This document shows, piece by piece, positions 11,060 through 23,739 of a stretch of 64,000 bases of DNA (the first letter of the stretch is position 1; each line of letters opens with the position of its first letter). This DNA is from Cryptomeria japonica. Its lineage: Eukaryota; Streptophyta; Pinopsida; Cupressales; Cupressaceae. The notes under the pieces were generated by a model. It was not told the origin of the DNA. It made no database searches and saw nothing but the letters and a program-made list of their open reading frames with translations. The stretch spans positions 180,258,977-180,322,976 of the forward strand of contig NC_081411.1 of assembly GCF_030272615.1 (NCBI RefSeq). The letters are read 5' to 3'. Position numbers and translations under genes: made by a program.

Positions 11060-12524
11060 TAATGCTCTGCAAAAAAGAAGGTTAGTCAATGATAACAAAA
11101 CACAAATAAGAAGAAAAGCCAAGTTGTTAGTGTTAGAAATCATAAACCAAATACTTTCCTACACAAGCATATCAAAAGAGATACCAAAAAGCATGATAAA
11201 ATGTCTAACTAGGAAGGTAAATATGATGAGGCATCTCCAAATGCCTCCTAACATGCTCTTAGCTTCTTCTCCCTTGATCCTCTCCTCTCCAAGTTCCAAA
11301 ACAGTGTAGCTCTCAACAGCTTTTTGCACTATGGATGCTTATGGAGGATTGAGATTGTAGTATTGTGCTTCAAATGTGAAATGAAAAGCTAATACTATGC
11401 TATTGATGCTAAAATGATTTATTTTATCCAAAAAGACAAGATATTAGATAATTATGCTAAAATGCTCTCTAAAAATGCCTATAGCTTAAATGCATACAAG
11501 TTTTTTTTTTTAGGATCTGGAGTATGAAGGAATGGGCTCTATTTATAGGAAAAATGGAGCAATGGATGGTCAGGATTAAAAGGTTTAATCAAGGGCCAAG
11601 CTTGAAAGTTGGGGATCCATGTGCACAATTTGCACCAACGAAATGGTGACAAGTGTCAACATAGGGTTGGGTTGAGAGAAGGGGTTGGAGGCATTAAATG
11701 CCTGAGGAGACTCCATGGTTATCTAGAAGGTAAGGGTCAAGCCTAAATTAAGATTACCCATTGGATTAAGAGTTAATCCAAGGATAAACCTTTGTGCAAA
11801 TGATTAAGAGATAATCATGGTCAAAACATTAAAGGCTTGATGAGACCCTTGGGTTGGGTGAAGGTTGAGTTAAAACAAATGTTTTAACCATGTAAGAGGG
11901 TTTGAGTTAACCATTAATGGTTATTGGAGACCTTGGGGATTTAAGTGGTTGAAGTTGAAAGCTTTTAATGGCTATCAAAGACTTTGAAGAATTAAGTGGT
12001 TGAAGGTTGGAAGCCTTTAATGGCTATCAAAGACTTTGAGGTTTGAGAAGTGACCTCTCATTTGCTTAGGAATGTGACAAAGTTTAGAAGATGGTTTAGG
12101 CTAATTAGAAGTGTTTAGAAGAATCTTGAAGAGGATTAGATTTGCAAGTGGGTTTGGTGGGTGAGGAAAAAAATAAGATTTTACTAAAATAAAAATTCAT
12201 TTATTTCAATAAATGTGTGCAAGTTGTATTTGTAGGAAAATGCAAGTGGGGGGGGGGTTTTTAAAATGATTAAATAAATGTTAATTTATTTAAAAGAGGA
12301 AAAGGGGGATTTTAATTAAATAAATTGATTTTATTTATTTAATTGATTGGAATTGGATTTAATGAATTAATTAAAATAAATTAAATAATTTATTTAATTA
12401 ATAGAAGAATGTTTGGAGATGAATTAATTAAATATTAATTTAATTAACTGATGGCTAGTGGATTTTTAATCAAATAAATATCGAATATTTATTTAATTAA
12501 GCTAGACAGATTTGTGTGACTACA
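11060..12524 (-). mobile_element. B-prime 3' LTR
   Basis: 1465 bp. In element orientation it begins TGTAGTCACAC and ends GCATTA (CA expected, so one mutated base). It matches 27936-29345 and, more distantly, the LTRs of B. A TATA box lies at 11540-11547, and the palindrome TAACCATTAATGGTTA at 11908-11923. U3 contains duplicated blocks of about 60 bp (about 11950-12050) around AATGGCTATCAAAGACTTTG. Confidence 0.9.
11540..11547 (-). promoter_or_regulatory. TATA box of B-prime 3' LTR
   Basis: TATAAATA on the minus strand, followed by AGAGCCCATTCC. The same block occurs in all LTR copies of this family in the window. Confidence 0.75.
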
Positions 12525-12537
12525 TTTGCCCCTCTTT
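12525..12537 (-). promoter_or_regulatory. Polypurine tract of B-prime
   Basis: On the minus strand this reads AAAGAGGGGCAAA, immediately before the 3' LTR. It is identical to the tract of element B at 62279-62291 and is the expected plus-strand primer. Confidence 0.8.
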
Positions 12538-12632
12538 GAGACGGTGCGATTTATCGCGTCATTTCAAAGAAAGAAAAACTAGTGTGAAGAAAATGCCCCG
12601 TAAAATGTAAATTTAATGGGTGGTATGCCCCC

Positions 12633-12678
12633 TCGAGAGATGGGCCGAATTTTTTTGAAAAATCGGGCGATCTCTCGA
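12633..12678. other. Conserved hairpin near polypurine tract, B-prime
   Basis: TCGAGAGAT and ATCTCTCGA are separated by a near-palindromic GGGCCGA / TCGGGCG pair and an A/T loop. The same hairpin with different inner bases is present at 62138-62183 in element B. It lies between the 3' LTR and the antisense TATA box. Confidence 0.7.
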
Positions 12679-12834
12679 AAAAGAATGAAAATTGGCAGGG
12701 TGTGAGAAGAGAAGAAGTTAGCCATGCAGGTGGAAAATAGAAGAAATTGGGGGAAGAATGGAGAAATGGGGGGCTCGGGAAGTTCACGGGGACCATGGCG
12801 ATGAGCGGGGAGAAGTTAGGGTGACAACGAAGGG

Positions 12835-12841
12835 TATAAAT
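12835..12841 (+). promoter_or_regulatory. TATA box of antisense PMD gene, B-prime
   Basis: TATAAAT followed by GGGGTGAAA, about 97 bases upstream of the first ATG of the antisense gene. The equivalent box in element B is at 61975-61981 at the same distance. Confidence 0.65.
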
Positions 12842-12937
12842 GGGGTGAAAGAGGTGAAAACAGGATCATTTGTGACCGCGACCATTTGAAAACCAGAGCT
12901 CTGAGAGGGACATTTGGAGGAGCGAGTAGTAGCCAGG

Positions 12938-15637
12938 ATGCCAATTTTGATCACCGAGCATAGATTCGAGCGAGTGCGACGGTTCCAGCGCCCAGAGGAC
13001 TACGGACCAGTGGTATGCAAATTCAAAAAATTAATTTTTATGCATTTTTGATAGGTTTTTAGCTGAGTCCAAGTCAAGTCGGAGCAAGAGTGCTGGAACT
13101 TCAGTTTTGGCGCTTTTGCTCCATGAACTAGCGCTATTGCGCCACAATGGCGCTATTGAGCCATTATTTGAGTGTTTTTGTCTTGGTGTAGCGCTATTGT
13201 ATGCAAGTTTTAGCGCTTTTGGTTAAGTAGTGCTATTGAGGGCTTAATTGAGCGCTATTGAGTTAAAGTAGCGCTATTGTATAAGGGTTTTAGCGCTTTT
13301 GCAGTTTTAGTGCTTTTGTATAGCTGATTGAGCGCTTTTGCTAGGGTTGTAACGCTATTGTTGAGAAACTAGCACTTTTGATGGTAAAATAGCGCTTTTA
13401 CCTTAGGATAAAGAGATGCCCCAGTGTTGGACGAAACAATCTCCCGATGCCAATGATGGGTGGATGGTGAGGTGAAGTGGGAGTTGTTTTGAACCATAGC
13501 AGCCTAATGAGACTTAGGTTATTTGTTAGAATAAATGTCAGTTGAAGTCTAGGTGGCCATGATTGCTTACCTGTTGAGACCCGAAGATACTTGATCAAAG
13601 TATCTGATGATAGTCTAGGTTGAAACTTAAGACAGTTTGAAAACAAAACAACTGATGGTGATTGATGAATGTCCATGTGCAGGAGGATCTATGCGTGTTG
13701 CAGTTACGCGAGCACCATCCTGTGACACAGGAGTTATGGGACCGATTGACATAGGCAGAGATAGACTACATTGCCGCGACTGGTTTATATGAGGTGATGC
13801 ACATGCCCGTGATTCGTATGATCACGGATTGATCACAACACTGGCAGAGTGGTGGCACAGTGAGACGTGCACCTTTCATTTGGCACAAGGGGAGATGACC
13901 GTGACCTTGGACGATGTGTGGTGTATCCTACGGATTCTGATTCGAGGGGAGCTGGTTACATACGATAGATCCTAGGGGACTGTGGCAGTGCAGAGGATTT
14001 TTGATGAGGATATATATATTGATGATGGCTCTATTGCTTGGGAGGATATAGCAGCGTTATATGAGCCTCTTCCAGCAGTTTTGTCAGGTATTGTAGGAGG
14101 GCTGCTGTGTCCAGACAGGCGGTCACATGGGTTGGCGGTGGGATGGAGATAGGTTATTGAGATGATGATGACCGAGGGGACCCGATTTGCATGGGGGCCG
14201 TGCGTGCTGGCGCACATGTATCAGGAGCTTCATGAGGTAGTGTACCGAGGGAGGGGTTCCTTAGTAGTGGGCATGACACTGCTACATATTTGGGCTTGGG
14301 AGCACCTACCAGTGACTCGACCAGTGAGTCTTAGATTCCGTGCAGTGGATTAGCCGTACATGTTTATGTACAGCGGCATGATGAGTCAGCCCCACTTGGG
14401 GAAGTTAGAGTGGTGGCGGCGAGCATTGGATGACCTAGATGCAGTGATATGGTAGCCATACTTGGAGTGTGAGCCATGGGATGATGACACAGAGGCACTG
14501 CCGTATGTCTTCATGACCTGATTCCTCATTGGGAGGACCTCATACCATGTAGAGAGATAGGTGCCCGGAAGAGTGATGAGGCAGTTCGGACGGCAGTAGG
14601 GACTGCCCAGTGGATCTGGAGAGTATGCGTGGGTGATTCGAGAGAGGTATGCATGGGGTCCAGTGCTATCTTATGATCAGGCACTGATAGAGTTTCAGAC
14701 ACTGCAGGCGAGGCCATGGGACCTACGACTGAGGGTTGTTGATGCAGGGGTGACAGATGAGTATACGCAGTACCGGGTAGCACACCCGATCCCACAGATA
14801 TCTGACCCAGCTGAGCCGATCCCAGATTTTGAGGATGAGAGGGGACAGAGACGGAGGAGAGCAGGAGGTCGAGGACCTAAGGCAGGAGGAGGAGGAGGAG
14901 GAGGAGGTGGTGGTGGAGGAGGAGGAGGAGGAGGAGGTGGGTTGGGGATGCATAGGCAGCGGAGAGGGAGAGGTGGACTACCTCTACAGATATCACAGGG
15001 ACCTTTGATGCAGGGAGGAGTGCAGCTGAGTGGGAGGGGGATGGAGAGGGAGATCCCGATGGACAGAGGGGAGGGAGCCACTAATACAGGTAAGGTAGCA
15101 ATGGACACTGAGGAGGGGGCCACTGGAGATCTGCGGGATCATATGATAGCTCATTTGCAAACCCGGATAGAGGATTTAGATGATGAGGTAGCAGCTAGGG
15201 ATGTGCAGCTATTTGCATGGGAGGCAGAGCTGGTGGTGGTCCTGTGGGAGAGGGGTAGTGCAGTGGAGAGATTGTCCGAGCTGCAGGAGAGGGTTCGGAT
15301 CGGAGTAGGAGCACAGGGTCCTACAAGGGAGGTGATGAGGGAGATGCGGTGAGCACAGGCCGAGATAGAGTACTGGCGGGGCTTATATGAGTAGGTTGTA
15401 CCAGTTAGCCAGTGAGCTCTTAACTATTTGTAGATGCGGTAGGCCAGATCTGAGCAATCGCAGAGGGTGCAGAGTAGTGGGGGTGTGATGGGTCCTCTAC
15501 GACAGGAGAGATCAGGGGATGCAGGAGGGAGTGGGGGTTCGATGAGGCCTCCATGGAGAGATGGATCAGGTGGTGCAGGCACCAGTGGTGGAGCAGGTGG
15601 AGGTGTTGGGACAACATCGGGCCAGAGCGGCATTTGA
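12938..15637 (+). pseudogene. Antisense plant-mobile-domain gene of B-prime, decayed
   Basis: It runs against the direction of gag-pol. Exon 1 (12938-13012, 25 codons, MPILITEHRFERVRR and onward) ends at a GT donor. The candidate intron is 13013-13682, ending TGTGCAG. Exon 2 (13683-15637) carries plant mobile domain features: EIDYIAATGLYEV, CTFHLAQGEMTVTLDDVW, a WGPCVLAHMYQELH block and LLHIWAWEHLPV. A glycine-rich run (about 14883-14940) and a coiled-coil tail follow. Exon boundaries keep phase 0 and match those in element B. Stops (near 13755, 14353, 14454) and a 1-base deletion near 13825 make it a pseudogene, and these lesions differ from those in B. PMD proteins (MAIN/MAIL family and transposon-borne relatives) act in the nucleus. 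The role here is unknown. Confidence 0.78.
13085..13405 (+). repeat. AGCGCTWTTG array in antisense-gene intron, B-prime
   Basis: About 16 copies of a ten-base motif, AGCGCTATTG or AGCGCTTTTG and near variants (AGTGCT, AGCACT, GGCGCT), irregularly spaced by 10-25 bases. All face the same way as the antisense gene and lie inside its candidate intron. Confidence 0.85.
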
Positions 15638-18198
15638 GAGAGCATTCATGCATATATGTATTTGTATCATTGTTTATTTTTTGGACTGTATCTTGGATGG
15701 CTCTTGGTAGCCGATTTTGTAGACTTCATTGTACTCTGATATATGAGATGAGATATATGAGGAGATCCCATATTTTGATGATATGCATTTGATTTATATG
15801 GATGTTTATGCAGAATGATGATTTATTGCTTAGATGGATATGTGTACATGTATGCATTTGATGAGATGTTTCCTATATGCATGTTTTTATGATGATTTAT
15901 GATGTTGGATACTAACATATGAATGCAGGTTTATATATGTATGATTTGTTTTTGATTTGTTGATTTTTGATGTAATGCTTTATGTATGTAATGCCATGAT
16001 GATGATGTATGCTTGTTTGATTTATAAACAAGATTTTGGTGTTTCCTATTGCAATATAATGATGAGATGATTTATATGATGATGTTAATGCAATGGTCGA
16101 ATGACTGATGTTTATGGATGAATATGTATCTAGATGTTGAAATAAATGCAATATGGATAAACAAAATGTAAAGTACAAATGCTTTATATGATAATGCCTA
16201 AATGAATGCGTAGGTAAAATGGATATATATAAAATGGTATGAACCAATGTTTGGAAACAAATGGATTTATGATTTTAAATGCATAAATATGATCTAAGTA
16301 AAAAGTGATAATGTGATGATACTATAACTTATGATTTGAATAATTGTACCCTAATGCAATTAAAAATGGATAATGAAATGTAATGGATCCTAAAATGTGC
16401 CTAATAAGATACTGAATGAATGCACTTTTTCACTAATGAAAGGATGTAATAATAAATGATAAAGGATAATAAAATGGATAACTGACACTAAAGGAATGCA
16501 TAGTAAATGGCTTAATATAATCAAAGACAATTTAATCCCACAAATGGATCTAATTATTTATGATTGACGCAATGATGCAAATGATTAATGAAAACTAAAT
16601 GTCAAGAAAATGAACTACATGCAAAGTTAAAAATGACATGAATGTACTTAATGCAAGATGCACCTAAATGCAATGATGATATGACCATGAGGGATGCAAG
16701 GTTTTTAAGACTTGGCATGATGCATTGATGATGTATCAGAGTACTCGATCGTGATTGTATCCAAGACTAGCTTAATTTTCACATTTTGCATATAAAAGCC
16801 TATATATGAATGAATGAATGGATGGGTGATATGCAACGAAATGCAATATATACAAATGAGATGAGATGATGATCCATAGTGCTCTATTTTCATCATTGAG
16901 CTTTAAAATGTTGGAAGAGAATACAAGCATCTTGACATAATGATTCAAGATGACCTGAGTATTCCTTTCATGGATTTGATATAGCAAGTTAATACAAATG
17001 ACTTGATATAAGGGTCAAGTCGACCAGAGTATTGCTTGCGGAACAGGCAAGGATTATCTCCATTCATGCATGACTTGGATCGTCCTCCTTGATCTTAGGC
17101 TGATCATATCCTGAGACAAGTGCATACCGTACTAAGAAATAAAACCTTAATCCAATTTGGATGAGGAGGAACCAAAGGATGAGCATTGTACCTACAAACA
17201 AATAGTATATACATAAAGAATAAAGAATAAGGATCCTTGGTAATGGTTCATGTCCATATGGTCGAGGTATACACTGTAGTTAGCAAGCCGTAGTGATCTA
17301 TGACTGCATTTGGCATAAGATCATGTAGCTTGGTGAACTTCCCACGTAGACACCATTAGTACATGCCCCAGAACTTCATCGGAAAGAATGTGCAAATGAT
17401 ATAAAATAAATGCTAAAAGATCCCGATATAGATAAACAAAGGATTGTACTCACAAAGTAACCAAGCATTTGATAGCTTAACATAATTTTCTTGTCAAAGA
17501 AAACATCATCTTGTCTTTGTTTTGGTAAGGAAGGATGCATCCTTGTTGAAGATAGTTTGTTGATTGTTGATGTTGATTGTGTGGTTTGATTGATAAATGG
17601 TCATTGTGTGAGTATTGCATCAATGTTTGTTTTGCATCTGCTCGGATGAATATGTACAAGGTGTTGCCATGTTTTTGATTGTGATTTTTGATGGTTTTTC
17701 GATGTTTTTGGATTTTGTGAGACAATTTTGGATGTTTTTGGATTTTGTGAGACATTTTTGAATGTTTTTGGATTTTTGATAATTTACTTGAATGAAGAAC
17801 TTAATGAATCATAAGACAATGTAGAACCCACTTCCATCAATAGGTTAAGGGCATTGCCCATAGTTTAGACATGACTATGAAAAAGCGGGATTGCCAGACG
17901 CATGGAGTATTTTCTTAATTACAGATGAATAACAAGCCATGGTTTCGGATGGATGGATGTGTGTATGAATGTGATCGCAACGAGCTTGAAAGATACTAGA
18001 GCCATAGCCTTTACCAGTGACGCCTATTTGCCAAGTTTTCACCATCGCACTTACCCAAGGTGCCATCGGAGTGGTTGTTCACCATTTGTATGTATGATTT
18101 TTCTTTACTTTTTTGAATGTTTTTGTATTTCTTCAGGACATTTTCTGAATGTTTTTGGTATTTTCTGATATGTAGGGGAGCCTGATGCTCTATATAGC
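15638..18198. other. B-prime region between pol and antisense gene
   Basis: AT-rich region full of ATG/GAT repeats with no credible gene. A block at about 16985-17400 (including CCCACGTAGACACCATTAG) is conserved in reverse at about 56950-57450 in element B. A short tandem repeat of about 33 bp (GGATGTTTTTGGATTTTGTG) lies at about 17690-17780. The two genes of the element converge on this region. Confidence 0.6.
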
Positions 18199-21100
18199 TT
18201 AGGTGTAAAATCGTTTGAGGTGCATGCTGTTGATTGGATCTGCGAGCGGTTCTCCTTCTGATGTAGCCAACTGATATGCCCCGGACCCGAACACAGCAGT
18301 GACAACATATGGGCCTAGCCAGTTTGATTCAAATTTTCCCTGATGTTCTCTATTTGGTTGATTGCAAGGATTCTCTCATAGAACAAGATCACCTACCTCA
18401 AATGTACGAGGTCTAACTTGGTGATTGTAGCTTCTACTCATGCGCTGCTGTGAATAAGGAGTTGCACCTGTAGGGGGTCGAATGCTAGTTCGATATGCCC
18501 ATAATGCTGGATTTAGTTGAACATGCCAATCACGGCCAACATCATTGACTGTATTCTTTAGGATCCTCAATATGTTTTTATTGGATGCTTCGGCCTGACC
18601 ATTGCCTTGTGGGTAGTAGGGAGTGGAAAAGTGGTGTTGGATATGAAATTTTACACAAAGTTCACGGACATCCTGATTTTTGAAAGGAAGACCGTTATTT
18701 GTGACGATGGACATGGGCACACCATATCGACAGATGATGTAGTTGAGGATGAATGAGGCGATCTGCTTGCCGGTGACTTGGGTAAGTGGAATAGCCTCGA
18801 TCCACTTTGTGAAATATTCGGTGGCGGTAATAATGAATTTGTGGCCATTAGATGAAGATGGATGAATCTTACCCACAAGGTCAAGGCCCCATTGACAAAA
18901 AGGCCATGATGTTGTGATTGGTTGTAGTTCCTGTGTGGGTGCATGTATCAGGTCACCATGAACTTGACATTTCTTGCATTTTCTGACAAAGTAGTAGGAA
19001 TCTTTTTTTATAGATGGCCAATAGTATCCAGTGTGCAGGAGTTACTTGGCTAGTGATGGACCACTTGAATGGGTCCCGCAAAGTCCTTCATGGACTTCTT
19101 CCAAAGCCTTTGTTATCTCACCTTGTTCCAGACATCGAAGGAGAGTACCATCAAGACTGCGGCAGTATAGGGTTTCAGCAATAATGGTATATCGAGCAGT
19201 TTGGCAAATGAAGGTTTTACGTTGGTTATTCGATTGGTTAGGAGGAAGGGTGTGATCGTAGAGATAGGTGTATAACTCACCATACCATGGGGATTCGGAA
19301 CCGACAAGGTAACATATCATTTCAGATTCAGGGATATCATAAGCGGGAATCCAAAGCTGTTCTACCAAGAACTCGTAGCATGTTGAATTTTGTGGAAGAT
19401 CTAGTAGAGATGCGATGGTAGCCATAGCGTCAGCAGCCCAATTCTGATCTCTTGGTATCTGCTCAAAAGTGATAGTAGTAAATGATGTCTTTAGAGTGTC
19501 CACCATTTGCTTGTATGGCATGAGTTTATCATCCTTGGTCTAATACTCATAAGTTGCTTGTCGAATGACCAGTTGTGAGTCGCCATATACTTGCAGTTCT
19601 TGTAATTTCCATTGTATGGCGAGCTTGAGTCCTGTGATCAAGGCCTCATACTCCGCTATGTTGTTGGTGCATGGAAATGTGAGCCTGTAAGACTTTGGGA
19701 TGCTATCCCCTTGAGGTGTGATAAACAGAATGCCTGCCCCCGAGCCATGCCTAGTGTATGAACCATCAAAATATAGTTTCCATGGTTGTACTGTAGTGAT
19801 CATGAATATCTCTTCATCTAGAAAATTGGAAATGAGAGGATGATCGCCTATGAGTGGTGCATCGGCCAACTGATCTGCAATAACTTGACCTTTGATAGCT
19901 TTACGGTCCACATACTCGATGTCAAATTCACTTAGAATCATCACCCATTTGGTCAAGCGGCCTGTCAATGCTGCTTTGCTGAGTAAATACTTGAGTGGAT
20001 CAATCTTTGCAATGAGTTGCACCTTGTGTGTTAACAGATAGTGCCTCAGTTTAGTAGTTGCCAAGATTACTGCTAGGCAAGCTCGCTCAATAGGTGTATA
20101 ATTGAGTTCATAGCCCACCAGTGTGCGAGAGATGTAGTAAACAACACACTCTTTGCCTTCTGTATTATGTTGTGCTAGTAGTACACCCAATGCTGTACTT
20201 GTTGCTAAGATATAGAGTAACAATGGTCTACTTGGATCTGGTGGCATCAACAATGGTGGATTCATGAGATAGTCTTTAAGTGTCTGAAATTCTTGCTGGC
20301 ATCTGGTATCCCACTGAAAGTGGATGTTCTTGTGTAGCAGGTGTGTGAAGGGGTGACACTTATCAACCAATTGTGCAATGAATCTTCAGATGGATTGAAG
20401 CCGCCCTTGTAATGTCCTTAGCTGACTAATATTCTTTGGAGGTGGCATGCCCATGATTTCTTTAACCTTTGCTGGGTCGACCTCAATACCTTTGCTTGAG
20501 ACAATGTATCCTAGAAGCTTCCCGGAGGTCACTCCAAAGACACATTTCTTTGGGTTGAGTCGAACATGGTATTGTTCTAGTCTATCAAAGATTTTATCTA
20601 AGATGTGGAGATGTCCTTCTCTAGTAAGTGATTTTGCTAGTAAGTCATCAACATAATCTTCCATCATAGTATGCATCATGTCATGGAAGATGGTGGTCAT
20701 TGCTCGTTGATAGGTCGCTCCTGCATTCTTGAGACCGAAAGGCATTACATTCCAGCAATATGTGCCCCATGGACATGTGAAGGCTGTCTTATTTTGATCT
20801 TCTGGTGCGATCTTTATCTGATTGTATCCTGAAAAGCCATCCATGAGTGAAAGCATGGCATGTCCTGCTGTTAGATCTACTATGATGTTGATATTTGGGA
20901 GGGGAAAGTCATCCTTAGGACATGCCTTGTTTAGATCTCTGAAATCAGTACAAATGCAGATGCTCCCTTTTGGTTTGCTGACAGGCACAATATTGGAGAT
21001 CCATTCTGCATAATCAATTGGTCTAATAAAACCAACATCTAGGAGGTTCTTGACTTCTGTTTTGACTAGTACTGCAATCTGAGGATGCATCTTATGAAGC

Positions 21101-23739
21101 TTCTGCTTGACAGGTTTGGCTCCTTCTGCTACTGTGAGGTGATGCATGACTAAATCAGGATCAAGCCCAGACATGTCTGCATATGACCATGCAAAGTTGA
21201 TCTGATGCTTCTGGAAGAACACTATAAACTTAGGCTATTCCTTTGGAGTAAGAAGAGATGCCAGATGTATGATATGAGGATTTTCAGGAGTCCCCACATT
21301 GGATTCTTTGGTTTCCTCGATGATAATCGTTGATCATTCCTATTGTGCTTTAGCAGGGAGAATGTCAAACCCTTCATCCTCAAGCACCTCAGAGAGGTTT
21401 TCACCATTGGATACACTCTTTCTTTTTACTTTTGTAGGATCAAAGAGTGCCACAGTGTGGTTTTCACTGGAAGATCCATGTTTTATTGTTATATTTTTGT
21501 AGCTGAAGGGTTTGGCATCCGCCCCAAAGTATGCTGTGCTATTAAGTTCAATGGCGAATCCAGCTTTATGATCCCTGCTTGGTACATTATCCCTTAATTC
21601 CAAAAAGTCAATGATGGCCTCATCGTTTTGGAAGAAGTCAAGACATTGGGGATTTGGTTGGTTCCATTCGATGAGTTCAGGATGGATAATGGGCATTACT
21701 TCATCAATTAGGTTAAGTGCATTAGATGTATCAGTGAGGGTTAAGACATTATGGTGAAGGTTGTTAATGGTACTCTCCCTGTCAGAATCAGGCATAGGAT
21801 GAGACATAGGGTCTGTGGAAGATGTTTCCAGCTCAGGTACCCAAGTGGTCTTTATCTGTGCTTCTCCGTAAACAGGGATGTCTTTGCGTGGTGGAGGTGG
21901 TGAGGTGTCTTCCTCATCTCAAGTGCTAAACTGTACAAAATCAAATTCCCATTCATGTGAGTCAGTCTCTGAATCACTTTCCAGCATCCGATTACTATAC
22001 CATACGGGGATGTCTTTTAAGTTAAATACTGCAGGCGTGATTGGTTGATTTACCTTTGTAGTGATCGGTGCTGCAGGAAGATTGATGGGTATCAAGGTAT
22101 CTGATACGGGGGGTACCAGTAATGTTAACTTAGTTGTTTCTGCTAGAACTGCTGGTGCCATAGATGTTGCTACGGGTTTTGATACGGTTGCTGCTGCTAA
22201 TGGTGCTGCTGATGGGATTACGGGTTCGCTTGATGGAATGAATGACATTGGTGATGGGTATGTTGGGGTTGTGAGCCTTGATGAGGCAGTTGGGATAGTG
22301 CTTGAGGCTGCTTTAATGATAAAAGGTGTCCTTTTTGCAGTAGGTGGGAAAAATAGTTTGCTGGGTTTTCCTCTGAGTCTGAGTTTAGGAAGGATCTCTT
22401 TCTCAAAGCCTAGACCTGTATTACCTTTGGGCTTTAAGTCTGGTAGCAGAGGTTCATGTCATTCTTGTTTGCAATATCCCAAAGCACTCTGACCATCATA
22501 CCCCATTCGTTGCATAATGAGGAGACCTTTGCCATACTGATCCGTAGGAAGTTTAACTTGTGGTAGATTAGTGGTGATGGGATCTTTATAGATCCATTCT
22601 GCTAGGTCCTCATCTTGTGTTTCTTCCTCTTGACTCTTTCCAAGGACGAAAGGTGTCAAAGCACATGCTAGCGTGATTAGTGGTTGTTGGAGTAATTGTT
22701 GTGGTTTACCATGTGTTCTAGGGGAAGTGGGCATCTGTCCCACACAAAAGAGTTGACTCAAGTTGTATTCCCCAGGACCTTCCTCTGCTATTTTCATTTT
22801 AAGCTTTTCTTGCTTTGGTATAGTGGTGTTTGAACTAGCAAGAGAAGCGGGACTTATATATGATGTGGAGGAAATGGCTTCTCTATTATTAGGAACAGTA
22901 ATCTCTGGTTGATGGCTGATATTATGGCAAAACGCAAAGGGATTTGCATCGCCCAGGATTGTGATCTCTACACCATTATGTGGGAACTTGATACATTGAT
23001 GATAGGTAGATGGAATGGCTTGCATGGCATGTATCCAAGGTCATCCTAACAATAGATTGTATGGCAGAGGAAGGTCCAGAACCTAACAAATGATGTGTTT
23101 TACCACTGGGCCCACTCAGATTGGTAGTACCACAGCTCCTTTGGAGGAACGCTCTACATCATCATAGGCTTTGATTGTGATCTTCTTGCGAGGATCCACT
23201 AATTCTACCACATATCCTAATGCTGTGACCAACTATAGTGTACAAATATTCAGGCCTACTCCATTATCTATCAAGACTCGCTTGATCCTATGCTGGTTGA
23301 TAAAGCCTTCAATGTGTAGCGAAGCGTTGTGAGGTTGCTGGAAGGAAGAGTTGTCACTATCGGAAAAAGTGAGACATAGTGATGACTTTAGATTTCCAAC
23401 CATGGCTTGAAATTGGTCTGTATTCAGATTTGCAGGGACTGACACCTCTTGGAGTGCTTGATCCAAGATAGTTTTATGAGATGGCGATAGACGCAAAAGC
23501 TCTAAAATAGATATAAGCGCAGGCGTTTTGTCTAATTGTTCCACAAGATTGTACTGCTTTGGGATGGAGGTGGTACCTTGTGGAGCTGCTTTGATGGTGA
23601 CCTTGCCACGACGTGTAACAACATTGCAATTTGAATTGGTATTTTTGAAGGTTATAGTTGCAACTTGCTCACTGGCATCATACAGATGATTTACAGTGTA
23701 ATTATATGCAGCCTGTGTATAATCCGTGGTATCAGTGCC
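18199..23739 (-). pseudogene. B-prime pol (protease, G-patch, RT, two RNases H, integrase)
   Basis: Collinear with 50455-56181 of element B but broken by many stops. Protease (DNGVGLNICTL, where B has DNGAG) is at about 23233-23300, the G-patch (YGKGLLIMQRMGYDG) at about 22460-22540, and RT with its YVDDLLAKS box at about 20630-20660. RNase H follows in the 19540-20370 segment, the second archaeal-type RNase H (KLYFDGSYT) near 19770, and integrase at 18376-18990. The second integrase aspartate is replaced (TNNG instead of TDNG), consistent with a G-to-A change. The end matches B (LKRFYT). A dead copy. Confidence 0.88.

Noticed and set aside
11052-11309. Conserved plus-strand frame, also at 27908-28186
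   Set aside because: It lies in the R/U5 part of the B-prime LTRs, antisense to the element, so its conservation is that of the LTR.
13085-13405. CRISPR-like array
   Set aside because: The repeats are only ten bases, degenerate and irregularly spaced, and the context is a plant retrotransposon.
16300-17000. tRNA or other structured RNA gene in AT-rich spacers
   Set aside because: No cloverleaf with A and B box sequences or conserved RNA motif was seen by eye.
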